From JAQBQB01 sp963846925 (lineage in GTDB: Bacteria; Gemmatimonadota; Gemmatimonadetes; Gemmatimonadales; Gemmatimonadaceae): a DNA stretch of 64,000 nt. Shown here piece by piece: positions 1 through 8,863 of this stretch. Position 1 is the first letter of the stretch. Every line of letters starts with the position of its first letter. The notes under the pieces are model-generated. The model saw nothing but the letters and a program-made list of their open reading frames with translations, had not been told where the DNA came from and made no database searches. The position numbers and the translations under genes were made by a program. The stretch is taken from assembly GCA_963846925.1 (NCBI GenBank), contig CAWJXW010000004.1:62001-126000 (forward strand), in the 5' to 3' direction.

Positions 1-1002
1 GCTGTAGCCGAAGCGAAGGACGAGCCAGCAGTCGTCGACGTCGAACTGCCGCGCGATGGCGTCGGCGTACTTCGCGTTGGTGAGCATCGACCCCATGGGT
101 TGCATGTAGACGTCGTGCGCCGCCATCTCGAGCCAGAACGCCATCAGCATGCGTCCGGCGTGGACGAGATCGGGCCACTCGGCGAACGGGCCGCAGAGCA
201 GCCCGATGTGGCGCGTGCCTTCCTGAGTGCGAAGGTAGCGGCGTCGCGCGAATTGGCGGAACCCGGGGAGCATGTAGAGCCACGGCGTCGCGAACGCCGA
301 ACGCAGCTCCCACGCGGGTTGGTTCATCGGCCGCTCCCACAAGCCGTCGCCGTCGGGCGGAGTTTCGCCGTAGCGATACCAGCCGCGAATCTCTCTGCGT
401 TCGTCGCCGAGCTGCAAGTTGTCGATCACCGCGTTGGCGTTGAGCCGGAGGACGCGGCGCACGAGACCCGGGTCGTCGAACGCGAGAAAGCGGTGGCCGT
501 ACACGCCGGCGACGTGGGCGAGGGCGCCGGTGCTCGCGCCGAGCACCGGCTTGTCGTGATACGGCAAGCGAGACGTGCGGCGGCTTTCGAACAACGCCAA
601 AATCCCGTCGCGCGGCTCGATGCGCATCGTCCATCGCGTCTCAGCGGGATCCACCGGGCCGGGTTCGCCGAGCGTCGCGCGGCCGACGACCACGCGCCGG
701 GGACCCGCGTGCAGGTTGGCGACGTCTATGAGAGGGACGACGTCGATCGCGACGTCGCGCCCCATGTATCGCGCCGCGTGCTCCACCGCCGTCACGAAGA
801 TGCCGAACGCGGCGGCCATGTAGAGGTTGCCGTGATCTTCGCGCGGCAGCAGCCGATCCCGGACGACGACGAGATCCGCGTTGCGCGGGCCGCGCGGCAC
901 GATGCGAAACGGCTGCGTGTTGTGCGGCGTCGGGGCGAGTCGCGCGACGTCCCCGATTCCGTCCCAGACTCGGTCGTACAACTGACCTCCCCCCCCCGGC
1001 AC
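1..1002 (-). CDS. Nitroreductase-family flavoprotein (partial, runs off the left edge)
   Basis: The frame is open from position 1 to a GTG at 1002 (alternative TTG at 981, which sits 4 bases after a GGGGGGAGG ribosome-binding-like stretch). Near the N-terminus it reads ARLAPTPHNTQPFRIVP, the FMN-binding signature of the nitroreductase superfamily, and near the window edge WLVLRFGY, the usual C-terminal nitroreductase segment. About 330 residues are visible, longer than classical NfsB (~215) and closer to the Acg-like group. Members bind FMN and reduce nitro-aromatics or quinones, or degrade/store FMN; the substrate here is unknown. It lies downstream of rpsA on the same strand, separated by a strong hairpin, so expression may depend on readthrough or a cryptic promoter. 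A nine-base C run (989-997 on the plus strand) lies in the start region and makes the exact start uncertain. Confidence 0.7.
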   Translation of the reverse strand, partial: MPGGGGQLYDRVWDGIGDVARLAPTPHNTQPFRIVPRGPRNADLVVVRDRLLPREDHGNLYMAAAFGIFVTAVEHAARYMGRDVAIDVVPLIDVANLHAGPRRVVVGRATLGEPGPVDPAETRWTMRIEPRDGILALFESRRTSRLPYHDKPVLGASTGALAHVAGVYGHRFLAFDDPGLVRRVLRLNANAVIDNLQLGDERREIRGWYRYGETPPDGDGLWERPMNQPAWELRSAFATPWLYMLPGFRQFARRRYLRTQEGTRHIGLLCGPFAEWPDLVHAGRMLMAFWLEMAAHDVYMQPMGSMLTNAKYADAIARQFDVDDCWLVLRFGYS

Positions 1003-1011
1003 CCGTAAGTC

Positions 1012-1043
1012 AAAGCGCCTCGACCGAAAGGCCGAGGCGCTTT
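1012..1043 (-). terminator. Hairpin terminator after rpsA
   Basis: Two perfectly complementary 11-base arms (AAAGCGCCTCG at 1012-1022 and CGAGGCGCTTT at 1033-1043) enclose a 10-base loop, 28 bases beyond the rpsA stop codon. The flanking A and T runs give a short U-tract in either direction. It ends only 9 bases before the first possible start of the nitroreductase-like gene. Confidence 0.75.
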
Positions 1044-1071
1044 GAATTCAAACCTGGAACAGCGCGCGAGT

Positions 1072-2890
1072 CTACTCGTCGACCACCGAGGAGAGGTCCA
1101 CGGGCGGGTAGCCCATGTCGTGCTCGGACTCCATCGGGATGATCTTCGACGGGGTCTCCGGGCGCGGCGGCTGGTCCTCCGGAATGTTCGTCACCGCGAG
1201 AACGATGCGGCGATGGATCGGATCGACCTCCAACACGCGGAGTTCGAGCTTCATCGTCTCGTACACGACGTCCGCCGGGCTGTTCACCGTCTTGCCGGTG
1301 GTGGTCAGCTGCGAGAGCGGCACGAAGCCCTCGATGTCGTTGCCGATGTCGACGACGACACCCTTGTCCATCAGGCGAACGACGGTGCCACCGAGCTCGG
1401 TGCCGACCGGATACGTCTCACCGATCTTGAGCCACGGATCTTCCTCGGCCTGCTTGAGACCAAGACTGATGCGCTTGTTCTCAGAGTCGATGTTCAGGAT
1501 CACGACGTCGACCGTGTCGCCCTTCTTCACGACTTCCGACGGATGCTGTACGCGCTTGGTCCAGCTCATGTCGGAGATGTGAATCAGGCCGTCGATGCCC
1601 GGCTCGATTTCGACAAATGCGCCGAAGCTCGGTGAGGTTGCGGACTTTGCCCGAGATCCGCGTCCCGACGGGGTATTTGTACGGGAGCACCATCCACGGA
1701 TCCTGCTCGGTCTGCTTCATGCCGAGCGAGATCTTCTCTTCGTTCGGATCGACCTTGAGCACGACGGCTTCGATCGACTCGCCGATCGAGACCAGCTTCG
1801 ATGGATGCCGGACGTTGCGCGTCCAGCTCATCTCGCTGATGTGAACGAGCCCCTCGATGCCGGGCTCGAGCTCGATAAAGGCGCCGTAGTTCGTGATGGA
1901 GACAACCTTGCCCGCCACGCGCGTGCCCACCGGATACTTCTCGGCGACGTCCTTCCACGGGTAGCTCTGGAGCTGTTTGAGCCCGAGGCTGATACGTTCT
2001 CTGGTCCAATCGATGTCGAGGACCTTGACCTCGAGCTCGGCGCCGATCGCCACCATCTCCGACGGATGCGAGATGCGTCCCCACGACATGTCCGTGATGT
2101 GGAGCAGGCCGTCGACGCCACCGAGGTCGATGAACGCACCGAAGTCGGTGATGTTCTTGACGACGCCTTTGCGCACCTGATCCTTCTCGAGCTCCTTCAT
2201 CAACTTTTCGCGCTTCCCCGCTCGCTCGTTCTCGAGGATCACGCGACGGGAAACGACAATGTTTCTTCGGCGCTTGTTCAGCTTGATGATCTTGAACTCG
2301 AACTTCTGGCCGAGCAGCTCGTCGATGTTCGGAACGCGGCGGAGCGCGATCTGCGATCCCGGGAGGAACGCGTCGACGCCCATGAGGTCGACGACCACAC
2401 CGCCCTTGATCTTCTTGACCAGGGTGCCTTCCACCGGCTGATCGGTCTCGTACGCGATGCGGATCTTCTCCCACACGCGCATGAAGTCCGCTTTCTTCTT
2501 CGAAAGGACGACCGAGCCTTCCTGGTCCTCGAGGTGCTCGAGGAGCACTTCGACTTCGTCGCCTGGCTTGAGGTCCGGGTGGTCCTTGAACTCTTCGAGC
2601 GGAACGCTGCCTTCGGATTTGAAGCCGATGTCGAGGACGACCATGTTGTCGCGAATCTCGAGCACCTTGCTCTTCACGATCTCGCCCTCGTCGATCGACG
2701 CGAGCGTACCGTTGTAGAGCTCCATCATCTTCTCGTACTCGGACGACGAGTATTCGTCTTCGTCGTACAGCTCGGGACGGCGGTTCACGAGCGGGCGCAG
2801 TTGCGCGCGCTGCGCGTCCCGTTTTTCACGGTCGGTCACAGAGGTGCCGGCACGGCTGGCGCTAGGGTTACGGGTTTCGATCTCGGGCAT
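1072..2890 (-). CDS. rpsA: 30S ribosomal protein S1, interrupted by a frameshift
   Basis: Ribosomal protein S1 binds mRNA on the 30S subunit and helps initiation on weakly structured or leaderless messages. Six S1 (OB-fold) repeats can be read; the best conserved carry GAFIDL/GAFIEL followed by HITDMSW or HISEMSW. The frame is open from the ATG at 2890 to the fifth repeat, where one extra base (plus-strand G at about 1627, between a GAG and a TTC codon) shifts it. In the restored frame the protein continues GAFVEIEPG...HISDMSW through repeats five and six to a TAG at 1072, giving about 605 residues, a normal length. Without correction the protein would lose one and a half repeats and carry an arginine-rich tail. 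S1 is essential in most bacteria, so sequence error is the likeliest cause. A promoter lies just upstream, inside the 185-base gap after cmk. Confidence 0.93.
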
Positions 2891-3019
2891 ACTGAAAGGG
2901 TGGTCTCCTGAGACGTCCGCGGATTGTTCGCTCGCCGCGACGAGGTTGGGGTGGACGAAAAGGTCGATGACACGGACGCGTCATCGCGCGACCGCCGAGG
3001 CGGAAGCCGCGAACCAGAA

Positions 3020-3048
3020 ATGATACCCTCCTCACCGTCTCACGTCAA
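3020..3048 (-). promoter_or_regulatory. Sigma70-type promoter of rpsA
   Basis: On the minus strand TTGACG (3048-3043) and TATCAT (3025-3020) are separated by exactly 17 bases. This predicts a transcript starting near 3013 with a leader of about 120 bases before the rpsA ATG at 2890. No well-spaced Shine-Dalgarno is seen; an AGGAGA lies about 14 bases upstream of the ATG, and rpsA messages in other bacteria often lack a strong one. The promoter would let rpsA be made independently of the long dap-aroA-cmk operon. Confidence 0.7.
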
Positions 3049-3075
3049 CGTCAGAAGCTGGCCTCGATCAGCGAC

Positions 3076-3795
3076 TTAGCTCACACTTCCGAGAGACGTT
3101 GGAGGCGTCGGACGGGCTCGGCGCTGCACGGCCGCGTGGGCCAGCGCAACGATCCGATCGACCTGATCTTCCTGCGTCAGGTATGTCGTATCGATGAGCA
3201 CGGCGTCCGCGGCGCGGACCGACTGCGTCGCGTCGAGCGCGTCGCGCTGCGCGATCCGATGGGTCTCGGCGGCGATCTCTTCATCGCTCGGGCCGTGGCC
3301 GAGCCGCTGCACGAGTCGCCGCCGCGCGCGCTCCCACGGGTCGGCGACCAGAAAGATCTTGAGGTCGGCGTTCGGGAAGACCACGGTCCCCATGTCTCGG
3401 CCGTCGACCACGACGTTGTGACCCGTCGCCGTCCGACGGACGAGCTCGTTGACCCACTGTCGCACCCGCTGCATCTGGGCCACCCGCGACACGTTCTGGG
3501 TCACTTGGGCATCCCGCAGCCGATCATCCGCCGGCGTCCCGCCGATCACAACGGCGAACGTTTCTCCCAACGGCGCAAACTCGACGGCGCGGGCCGCGAG
3601 CAATACGTCGTCCTCCGTCCAGTTCGCCGGCTCTCCGGGACCGGCGAGCCGCGCTGCCGTCGCCGCCCGATAAAGGGCGCCGGAATCCACGTGACGGTAG
3701 CCGAGCCGGCGCGCGACCCACTGCGCCGTCGAGGACTTGCCGGAGGCGGCCGGACCGTCGATGGCGATGACGAACGGAAGCGGACCCTCCGTCAT
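3076..3795 (-). CDS. cmk: Cytidylate kinase
   Basis: Phosphorylates CMP and dCMP to the diphosphates with ATP, in the cytoplasm. The 239-residue protein begins MTEGPLPFVIAIDGPAASGKSS; GPAASGKSS is the Walker A loop, HVDSGALYRAA is the CMP-binding segment of the family, and VVDGRDMGTVVFP is the diagnostic Cmk motif. The ATG at 3795 is chosen because it overlaps the aroA stop as ATGA and puts the P-loop at its usual place about 13 residues in. The aroA-cmk-rpsA order is widespread in bacteria, which supports all three calls. Confidence 0.96.
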   Translation of the reverse strand: MTEGPLPFVIAIDGPAASGKSSTAQWVARRLGYRHVDSGALYRAATAARLAGPGEPANWTEDDVLLAARAVEFAPLGETFAVVIGGTPADDRLRDAQVTQNVSRVAQMQRVRQWVNELVRRTATGHNVVVDGRDMGTVVFPNADLKIFLVADPWERARRRLVQRLGHGPSDEEIAAETHRIAQRDALDATQSVRAADAVLIDTTYLTQEDQVDRIVALAHAAVQRRARPTPPTSLGSVS

Positions 3796-5048
3796 CGCGT
3801 GACGCTCGCGAGGTCGTTCCAGAAGTTCGGGTAGGACACCGCGACGCAATCGCGGTCGTCGATCTCGATCGAGTTCCCCGCCGCGGCGCCAAGGATGCCG
3901 AACGCCATCGCGAGCCGGTGGTCGCCATGGGTCGTGATTCTGCCGCTCAAGGCCGGCGACGGCCCGCGGATCTTCATCCCATCCGGAAGTTCTTCGGCGT
4001 CGGCGCCGATCGCGCGCAGGTTCGCGACGACCGCGGCGATACGGTCGCTCTCCTTGACCCGAAGCTCGTTCGCGCCGGTGATGGTCGTCTCGCCGGCGGC
4101 GCGCGTCGCGAGGCACGCGAGCAGCGGGAGTTCGTCCACCATCGCCGGAACGTCAGCCCGGGTGATCGTCGCCGGACGAAGCTCGCCGGGCGCGACGACG
4201 ATGTCGGCAACAGGCTCGCCGCCCTCGAGGCGCGCATCCACCTGCGTCACGACCGCGCCCATGAGCTCGAGCTGCTCGAGGAATCCAATACGTGTTTCGT
4301 TGACGCACACGTTCTCGAGACGGAGCGAGCCACCGTCTGAGATCGCCGCCAGCCCAGCGAAGAAGGCCGCCGAGGAGGGATCGCCCGGCACCGTCACATC
4401 GAGCGGTTCCACGTAGGCGAGCTCGTCGATCCGCACGCCCGTCTCGTGAATGACAACCGACGCGCCGCGCGCGATCAGCATTCGCTCGGTGTGGTCGCGC
4501 GTCGCTTGCGGCTCGATGATTTCGGCGCCAACTCCGGCGGCGAGCGCCGCGAGGAGGATCGCGCTCTTGATCTGCGCGCTTGCGACTTCGCTCTGCCAGA
4601 TCACGTCGTGCAGGTCGCTGCCCCAGATCGTCATCGGCAAGCCGCCGGAGTCCGGCAGGCGGATGCGCGCCCCCATCGCCTCGAGCGGTCGAGCGACGCG
4701 CCGCATCGGGCGTCGGCTGAGGCTCGCGTCGCCGATGAAAGTGGCCTCGATGGGCCGCCCGGCGACGACGCCGGCCATCAGCCGCGTCGTCGTTCCGCTG
4801 TTGCCGCAGTCGAGCGGTGACGCCGGTGTCGCGAGCGAACCGACGCCCCGCCCTCCGATCACGAAATCCGGCGAAAGTTCGGGGATCTTCGCGCCGAGCG
4901 CGCGCAGCACGCCGGCCGTCGAGTGGACGTCGGCCGACTCGAGGATTCCCGTCACGCGCGACTCTCCCTTCGCCAGCGCGCTCAAGATGAGCGCCCGGTG
5001 CGAGATCGACTTGTCGCCTGGAACGCGGAGCGTGCCGGCGACGTTCAT
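3792..5048 (-). CDS. aroA: 3-phosphoshikimate 1-carboxyvinyltransferase (EPSP synthase)
   Basis: Joins phosphoenolpyruvate to shikimate 3-phosphate, the sixth step of aromatic amino acid synthesis. The 418-residue protein opens with LRVPGDKSISHRALIL, carries the PEP-loop motif LDCGNSGTTTRLMAG near residue 80 and NELRVKESDRI near 330, all signatures of AroA, and its length is typical. The ATG at 5048 overlaps the dapD stop (ATGA) and its own stop overlaps the cmk start (ATGA). The upstream partners make diaminopimelate, so this operon mixes lysine/cell-wall and aromatic synthesis. Confidence 0.96.
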   Translation of the reverse strand: MNVAGTLRVPGDKSISHRALILSALAKGESRVTGILESADVHSTAGVLRALGAKIPELSPDFVIGGRGVGSLATPASPLDCGNSGTTTRLMAGVVAGRPIEATFIGDASLSRRPMRRVARPLEAMGARIRLPDSGGLPMTIWGSDLHDVIWQSEVASAQIKSAILLAALAAGVGAEIIEPQATRDHTERMLIARGASVVIHETGVRIDELAYVEPLDVTVPGDPSSAAFFAGLAAISDGGSLRLENVCVNETRIGFLEQLELMGAVVTQVDARLEGGEPVADIVVAPGELRPATITRADVPAMVDELPLLACLATRAAGETTITGANELRVKESDRIAAVVANLRAIGADAEELPDGMKIRGPSPALSGRITTHGDHRLAMAFGILGAAAGNSIEIDDRDCVAVSYPNFWNDLASVTR

Positions 5049-5887
5049 CGTAGCCACGCCTCGAGCGTGGTCGCGAGATCGGTCTTCTCGTCCCGGTATT
5101 TCACGATGACCGGCGCCTGGAGCGACAGCCGATGCTCGGCGCCCCACCCGCTCGTCACGGCGCGCGCGCCCGGAACGACGACGGCCGCCTCGGGAATTTC
5201 CAGCGGATGGTCGGCGCTGCCGCGATACACGGTCTCTCTGGCGAGGTCGAAGACCGGCGTTCCGCGCGTGAGGATGACGCCCGCGGCGAGCACGGCACGC
5301 GATCGAACGATCGTTCCCTCGTAGACGCCGCAATTCCCGCCGACGAGCACGTCGTCTTCGATCACGACCGGCGCCGCGTTCACCGGCTCGAGCACGCCGC
5401 CGATTTGCGCGGCGGCGCTCACGTGGACGCGCTTGCCGATCTGCGCGCACGACCCGATCAGCGCGTGCGAGTCCACCATCGTGCCGGTATCGACATACGC
5501 GCCGACGTTGACGTACATCGGCGGCATGCACACGACGCCCGGCGCGACGTAGGCTCCGCGGCGGATCGACGAACCGCCCGGCACGATGCGCACGTTCTGC
5601 TCGACGTCGAAGCGGCGAATCGGATACGTGTCCTTGTCCACGAACGACAGCTCGCCGTCGTACGCCTTGAGTCGCCCATACCGAAATCCAAGCAGGATTC
5701 CGCGTTTGACCCACGCGTTGGCGCGCCACGCATTGTCGTCGCCCTTGCTGGCCGAGCGAACCGCGCCGGCCTCGAGCGCATAGAGAAGCGACTCGATCGC
5801 GTCGCCGGCGCTCGGCGGCAGCGACACATCGTCGGGCGTCGCGGCCAGCTCTTCGATGTCGGCTTGCAGCGCGTGAAGGTCCGTCAC
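5045..5887 (-). CDS. dapD: 2,3,4,5-tetrahydropyridine-2,6-dicarboxylate N-succinyltransferase (DapD-like)
   Basis: Transfers an acyl group (succinyl in classical DapD) to tetrahydrodipicolinate, committing to the acylated diaminopimelate branch. The 280-residue protein has the left-handed beta-helix hexapeptide region of acyltransferases, visible as GAYVAPGVVCMPPMYVNVGAYV, then GTMVDSHALIGSCAQIG and VLVGGNCGVYEGTIV; the first half is the DapD N-terminal domain (NAWVKRGILLGFR). The GTG start at 5887 overlaps the dapA stop as GTGA, and the stop overlaps the aroA ATG. A DapH-type acetyltransferase is less likely because the length and the FRYGRLK/MVDSHALIG segments match DapD. The acyl donor cannot be decided from sequence alone. 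Confidence 0.93.
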   Translation of the reverse strand: MTDLHALQADIEELAATPDDVSLPPSAGDAIESLLYALEAGAVRSASKGDDNAWRANAWVKRGILLGFRYGRLKAYDGELSFVDKDTYPIRRFDVEQNVRIVPGGSSIRRGAYVAPGVVCMPPMYVNVGAYVDTGTMVDSHALIGSCAQIGKRVHVSAAAQIGGVLEPVNAAPVVIEDDVLVGGNCGVYEGTIVRSRAVLAAGVILTRGTPVFDLARETVYRGSADHPLEIPEAAVVVPGARAVTSGWGAEHRLSLQAPVIVKYRDEKTDLATTLEAWLR

Positions 5888-6783
5888 GCGAGCTCGGCCC
5901 CGGCGGCCAACAACGCGGCACGGACTGCGTCGCCGTGTGTTTCGGAAAGCGGCACGAGCGGCGACCTCAGCACGTTCTTGATCTTCCCCATGCACGCGAG
6001 CGCCGCCTTCACCGGCATCGGATTCGATTCGACGAATGCCGCTCGCATCCATGGAAGAAGGGTCATGTGGATCTTGCGTGCGCCGGCGTAGTCGCCCGCC
6101 ATCATCCGGTTACACAGCTCCGACATGAGCCTGGGAGTCGCATTCGACACAACGGACACGATGCCGTCGCCGCCGAGCGCCATGACGGGAAGCGTGAGCT
6201 CGTCGTCCCCGGAGAGGACGGAGAACTCCGAGCCGCGTCCGCGAATGACGTCGGCGATCTGCGACAGTTGCCCCGACGCCTCCTTCGTGGCGACGACCCC
6301 GGGAATCCGCGCCAGCTCGAGGGTCGTTTTCGCCTCGATGTTGCTCGCCGTGCGCCCCGGAACGTTGTAGACGACGATCGGCAGGTCGACCGCCGCGGCG
6401 ATCGCCGCATAGTGCGCGACGATCCCGCGCTGCGGCGGCTTGTTGTACCATGGCGACGTGTGCAGCAGGTGCGTCGCGCCCCGGTCGGCGACTCGCTTGG
6501 ACAGCTCGATCGCCTTCTGCGTGTCGTTGCTCGCCGCGCCGGCGACGATCGGCACTCGGCCGTTCGCCTGACGAGCGACGATCTCGACCACACGGCAGTG
6601 CTCGTCGATCGTCATCGTCGCCGCCTCGCCCGTGCTTCCGCATGGCACGAGAAAATGAATGCCCTCGGCGATCTGCCAGTCCACGAGCGCGCGCAGCGCG
6701 TCCTCGTCGACGGTCGCGTCGTCGTTGAACGGCGTCACCAGCGCGGTGCCGCATCCCGTGAGCCGTGCTCTGTCCGCTGTCAT
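5884..6783 (-). CDS. dapA: 4-hydroxy-tetrahydrodipicolinate synthase
   Basis: Condenses pyruvate with aspartate semialdehyde, the first reaction committed to diaminopimelate and lysine. The 299-residue TIM-barrel protein shows FLVPCGSTGEAATM (pyruvate and ring-forming region), YNVPGRTASNI with the active-site Tyr, and GVVATKEASG, whose Lys forms the Schiff base. Length and motifs are standard for DapA rather than for other class I aldolases of the superfamily. It starts with ATG overlapping the dapB stop and ends overlapping the dapD GTG. Confidence 0.95.
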   Translation of the reverse strand: MTADRARLTGCGTALVTPFNDDATVDEDALRALVDWQIAEGIHFLVPCGSTGEAATMTIDEHCRVVEIVARQANGRVPIVAGAASNDTQKAIELSKRVADRGATHLLHTSPWYNKPPQRGIVAHYAAIAAAVDLPIVVYNVPGRTASNIEAKTTLELARIPGVVATKEASGQLSQIADVIRGRGSEFSVLSGDDELTLPVMALGGDGIVSVVSNATPRLMSELCNRMMAGDYAGARKIHMTLLPWMRAAFVESNPMPVKAALACMGKIKNVLRSPLVPLSETHGDAVRAALLAAGAELA

Positions 6784-7490
6784 TGAGAGTCCTCAGTCGC
6801 CGCTTTCGCGCTCGCCAGCACGTCGCGCATGGTGAACACGCCCTGCTTCCCGATGAGCCAGCCGGCGGCAAGGAGCGCGCCCTCGGCGAACACGCGGCGG
6901 TCGCGAGCGGTGTGCGTCAACCGGATCTGCTCGAACGGCGCGTCGAAAATGAACTCGTGAATGCCGGGAACGGATCCTGTCCGCACGCTCGTGATCGGGA
7001 TCGCGTGCCCCCACGCTCGGGCGGCGGCCGCGGCGAGCGTCTGCGCGGTTCCCGAAGGCGCGTCCTTCTTCGCCGCGTGGTGGGTCTCGACCTCGTGTGC
7101 GTCGAACCCGGTTGCCGCGCGCAGGGCGCGGGCTGCCTCGGCGACGATCTGCTCGAAGGCGTTCACGCCGAGCGAGAAGTTCGCGGCGGTGAGGAGGGCG
7201 CCGCGCCGCTCCTCTACCAGGTGACGCACGTCGTCGAATCCGTCGTACCAGCCCGTCGTGCCGACCACGACCGGGCAGCCGAATCCGACGAGCGTCCGAA
7301 TGTTCGCGGGCGCCGCGGCCGGTACGGTGAACTCAACCGCGACGTCGGCCCCGCCGAGGGCGGCGCGGCTCGGCGTCTTCATGTCCCCTTCATCGAGCGT
7401 CGCGACGACGGACCACCCGCGATCGGGCGCGAGCTCGGCGACGGCGCGCCCCATCTTCCCCATGCCGACGACGGCGAGCTTGCGCGTCAC
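6780..7490 (-). CDS. dapB: 4-hydroxy-tetrahydrodipicolinate reductase
   Basis: Reduces the DapA product with NAD(P)H. The 236-residue protein starts with a Rossmann motif, LAVVGMGKMGRAVAEL, has the GTTGW segment near residue 77, and carries VETHHAAKKDAPSGTAQTL, the DapB substrate-binding and catalytic His-His-Lys region. It is slightly shorter than the Escherichia enzyme (~270), as in several other phyla. The start is a GTG overlapping the lysC stop (GTGA). Confidence 0.94.
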   Translation of the reverse strand: MTRKLAVVGMGKMGRAVAELAPDRGWSVVATLDEGDMKTPSRAALGGADVAVEFTVPAAAPANIRTLVGFGCPVVVGTTGWYDGFDDVRHLVEERRGALLTAANFSLGVNAFEQIVAEAARALRAATGFDAHEVETHHAAKKDAPSGTAQTLAAAAARAWGHAIPITSVRTGSVPGIHEFIFDAPFEQIRLTHTARDRRVFAEGALLAAGWLIGKQGVFTMRDVLASAKAATEDSQ

Positions 7491-8863
7491 GCCGCTGCCC
7501 CCGCCGTCTCCGCCGTCTCAAAAAACGCTGCGTGCAGCCGCTGCATGGCCGGCGTCACCTGCTCGTCGTCGACGACCATCGTCAGGTTGATGCGGCTGGC
7601 GCTGAGCGAGAGCATGTGCACGCGCACGTCGCCGATCGCGTCGAGCGCGCGCGCCATCGCGTGCCCGCCCTCGGCGATCGCGCCGCCGACGACCGCGACG
7701 ATGCCGCGATTTCGCTCGATCGCGACGTCACCCAACGATCGGAGGTCGGAGACGATCGAATCGAGCCGCGATGCGTCGTCCACCGTCAACGACACCGACA
7801 CCTCCGACGTCGCGACGACGTCGACCGAGGTCTTGTGCCGCTCGAACGTCGCAAAGATCGACCGCAGAAACCCTTCCGTGAGCAGCATGCGCGGCGAACC
7901 GACGCGCACGAGCGTCACGCCCGCCTTGCCGGCGATCGCGCTGACCGACCGTTGCGGCGCGTCGAAGGTGATCTTGGTGCCGTGTCCCTGCGGCTTCATC
8001 GAGTTGAGAACGTAGACCGGAATGCCGAGTCGGACGGCGGGCGCGATCGTGTTCGGGTGAAGCACCTTCGCGCCGAACGATGCCAGCTCCGACGCCTCGG
8101 TGAACGCAATCTGGTCGATCAACCGCGCCGATGGAACGACGCGCGGGTCGGCGGTGAGCATCCCGTCCACGTCGGTCCAGATCTCGATCGCGTCGGCGCG
8201 GACGGCGGCACCGATGAGCGACGCGCTGTAGTCGCTGCCGCCGCGTCCGAGCGTGGTGATGATTCGCGTTCCCTCCGACGAGCCGATGAAGCCGCCGAGC
8301 ACCGGAACCTTTCCGTCTCGCAACAGCGGGAGGAGGAGGCGACGGCAGGAGTCCGCGATCGCATCGCGCTGCGGCTCGGCGCGCGTGAAGGCGTCGTCGG
8401 TGATCATGACGTCGCACGCGTCGACGTGAACCGCCGGCACCCCGAGTCGTCGAAAGGCCGCGACGCACAGCAGCGACGACATCCGCTCGCCGAACGACGC
8501 GATCGCGTCGAGGCTGCGCGGTGTGACGTCGCCGAGCGTCGACAGCGCCTCCGCGAGGTGCGCGAGCTCGTCGACCATCGCGCTCAACTCCTCGCACGTC
8601 TCCACCGCGTCGCCGCCGTCGCCGAGCAGACGTTCGGCTTCGCTCAGGTGGCGGTCGCGGAGCCCCTCGAGCGAGGCGAGCGCGCCGAGCAGGTGTCCGC
8701 GCGCCGCTTGCTCGGCAAGCGCGAGCAGCGAGTTGGTCACGCCGCCGAGGGCTGAGACGACGACGATCGGTGCGCGATCGAGCCGCGTACTGACGATGCT
8801 CGAGGTCCGCCGAACGGCGTCCGCGTCGGCGACCGACGTTCCGCCGAACTTGAGGACGATCAC
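7487..8863 (-). CDS. lysC: Aspartate kinase, monofunctional
   Basis: Phosphorylates aspartate at the head of the aspartate pathway. The 458-residue protein begins IVLKFGGTSVADADAV (ATP/aspartate-binding signature), contains TTLGRGGSDYSASL and WTDVDGMLTADPR of the kinase domain, and ends with two ACT-type regulatory domains in the last ~150 residues, the usual site of lysine or threonine feedback. There is no homoserine dehydrogenase fusion. The GTG at 8863 overlaps the asd stop (GTGA); its own TGA overlaps the dapB start. Confidence 0.95.
   Translation of the reverse strand: MIVLKFGGTSVADADAVRRTSSIVSTRLDRAPIVVVSALGGVTNSLLALAEQAARGHLLGALASLEGLRDRHLSEAERLLGDGGDAVETCEELSAMVDELAHLAEALSTLGDVTPRSLDAIASFGERMSSLLCVAAFRRLGVPAVHVDACDVMITDDAFTRAEPQRDAIADSCRRLLLPLLRDGKVPVLGGFIGSSEGTRIITTLGRGGSDYSASLIGAAVRADAIEIWTDVDGMLTADPRVVPSARLIDQIAFTEASELASFGAKVLHPNTIAPAVRLGIPVYVLNSMKPQGHGTKITFDAPQRSVSAIAGKAGVTLVRVGSPRMLLTEGFLRSIFATFERHKTSVDVVATSEVSVSLTVDDASRLDSIVSDLRSLGDVAIERNRGIVAVVGGAIAEGGHAMARALDAIGDVRVHMLSLSASRINLTMVVDDEQVTPAMQRLHAAFFETAETAGAAA

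Noticed and set aside
100..1008. Plus-strand frame at the left edge
   Set aside because: The minus strand carries the nitroreductase signature in the same interval, so the plus frame is a shadow.
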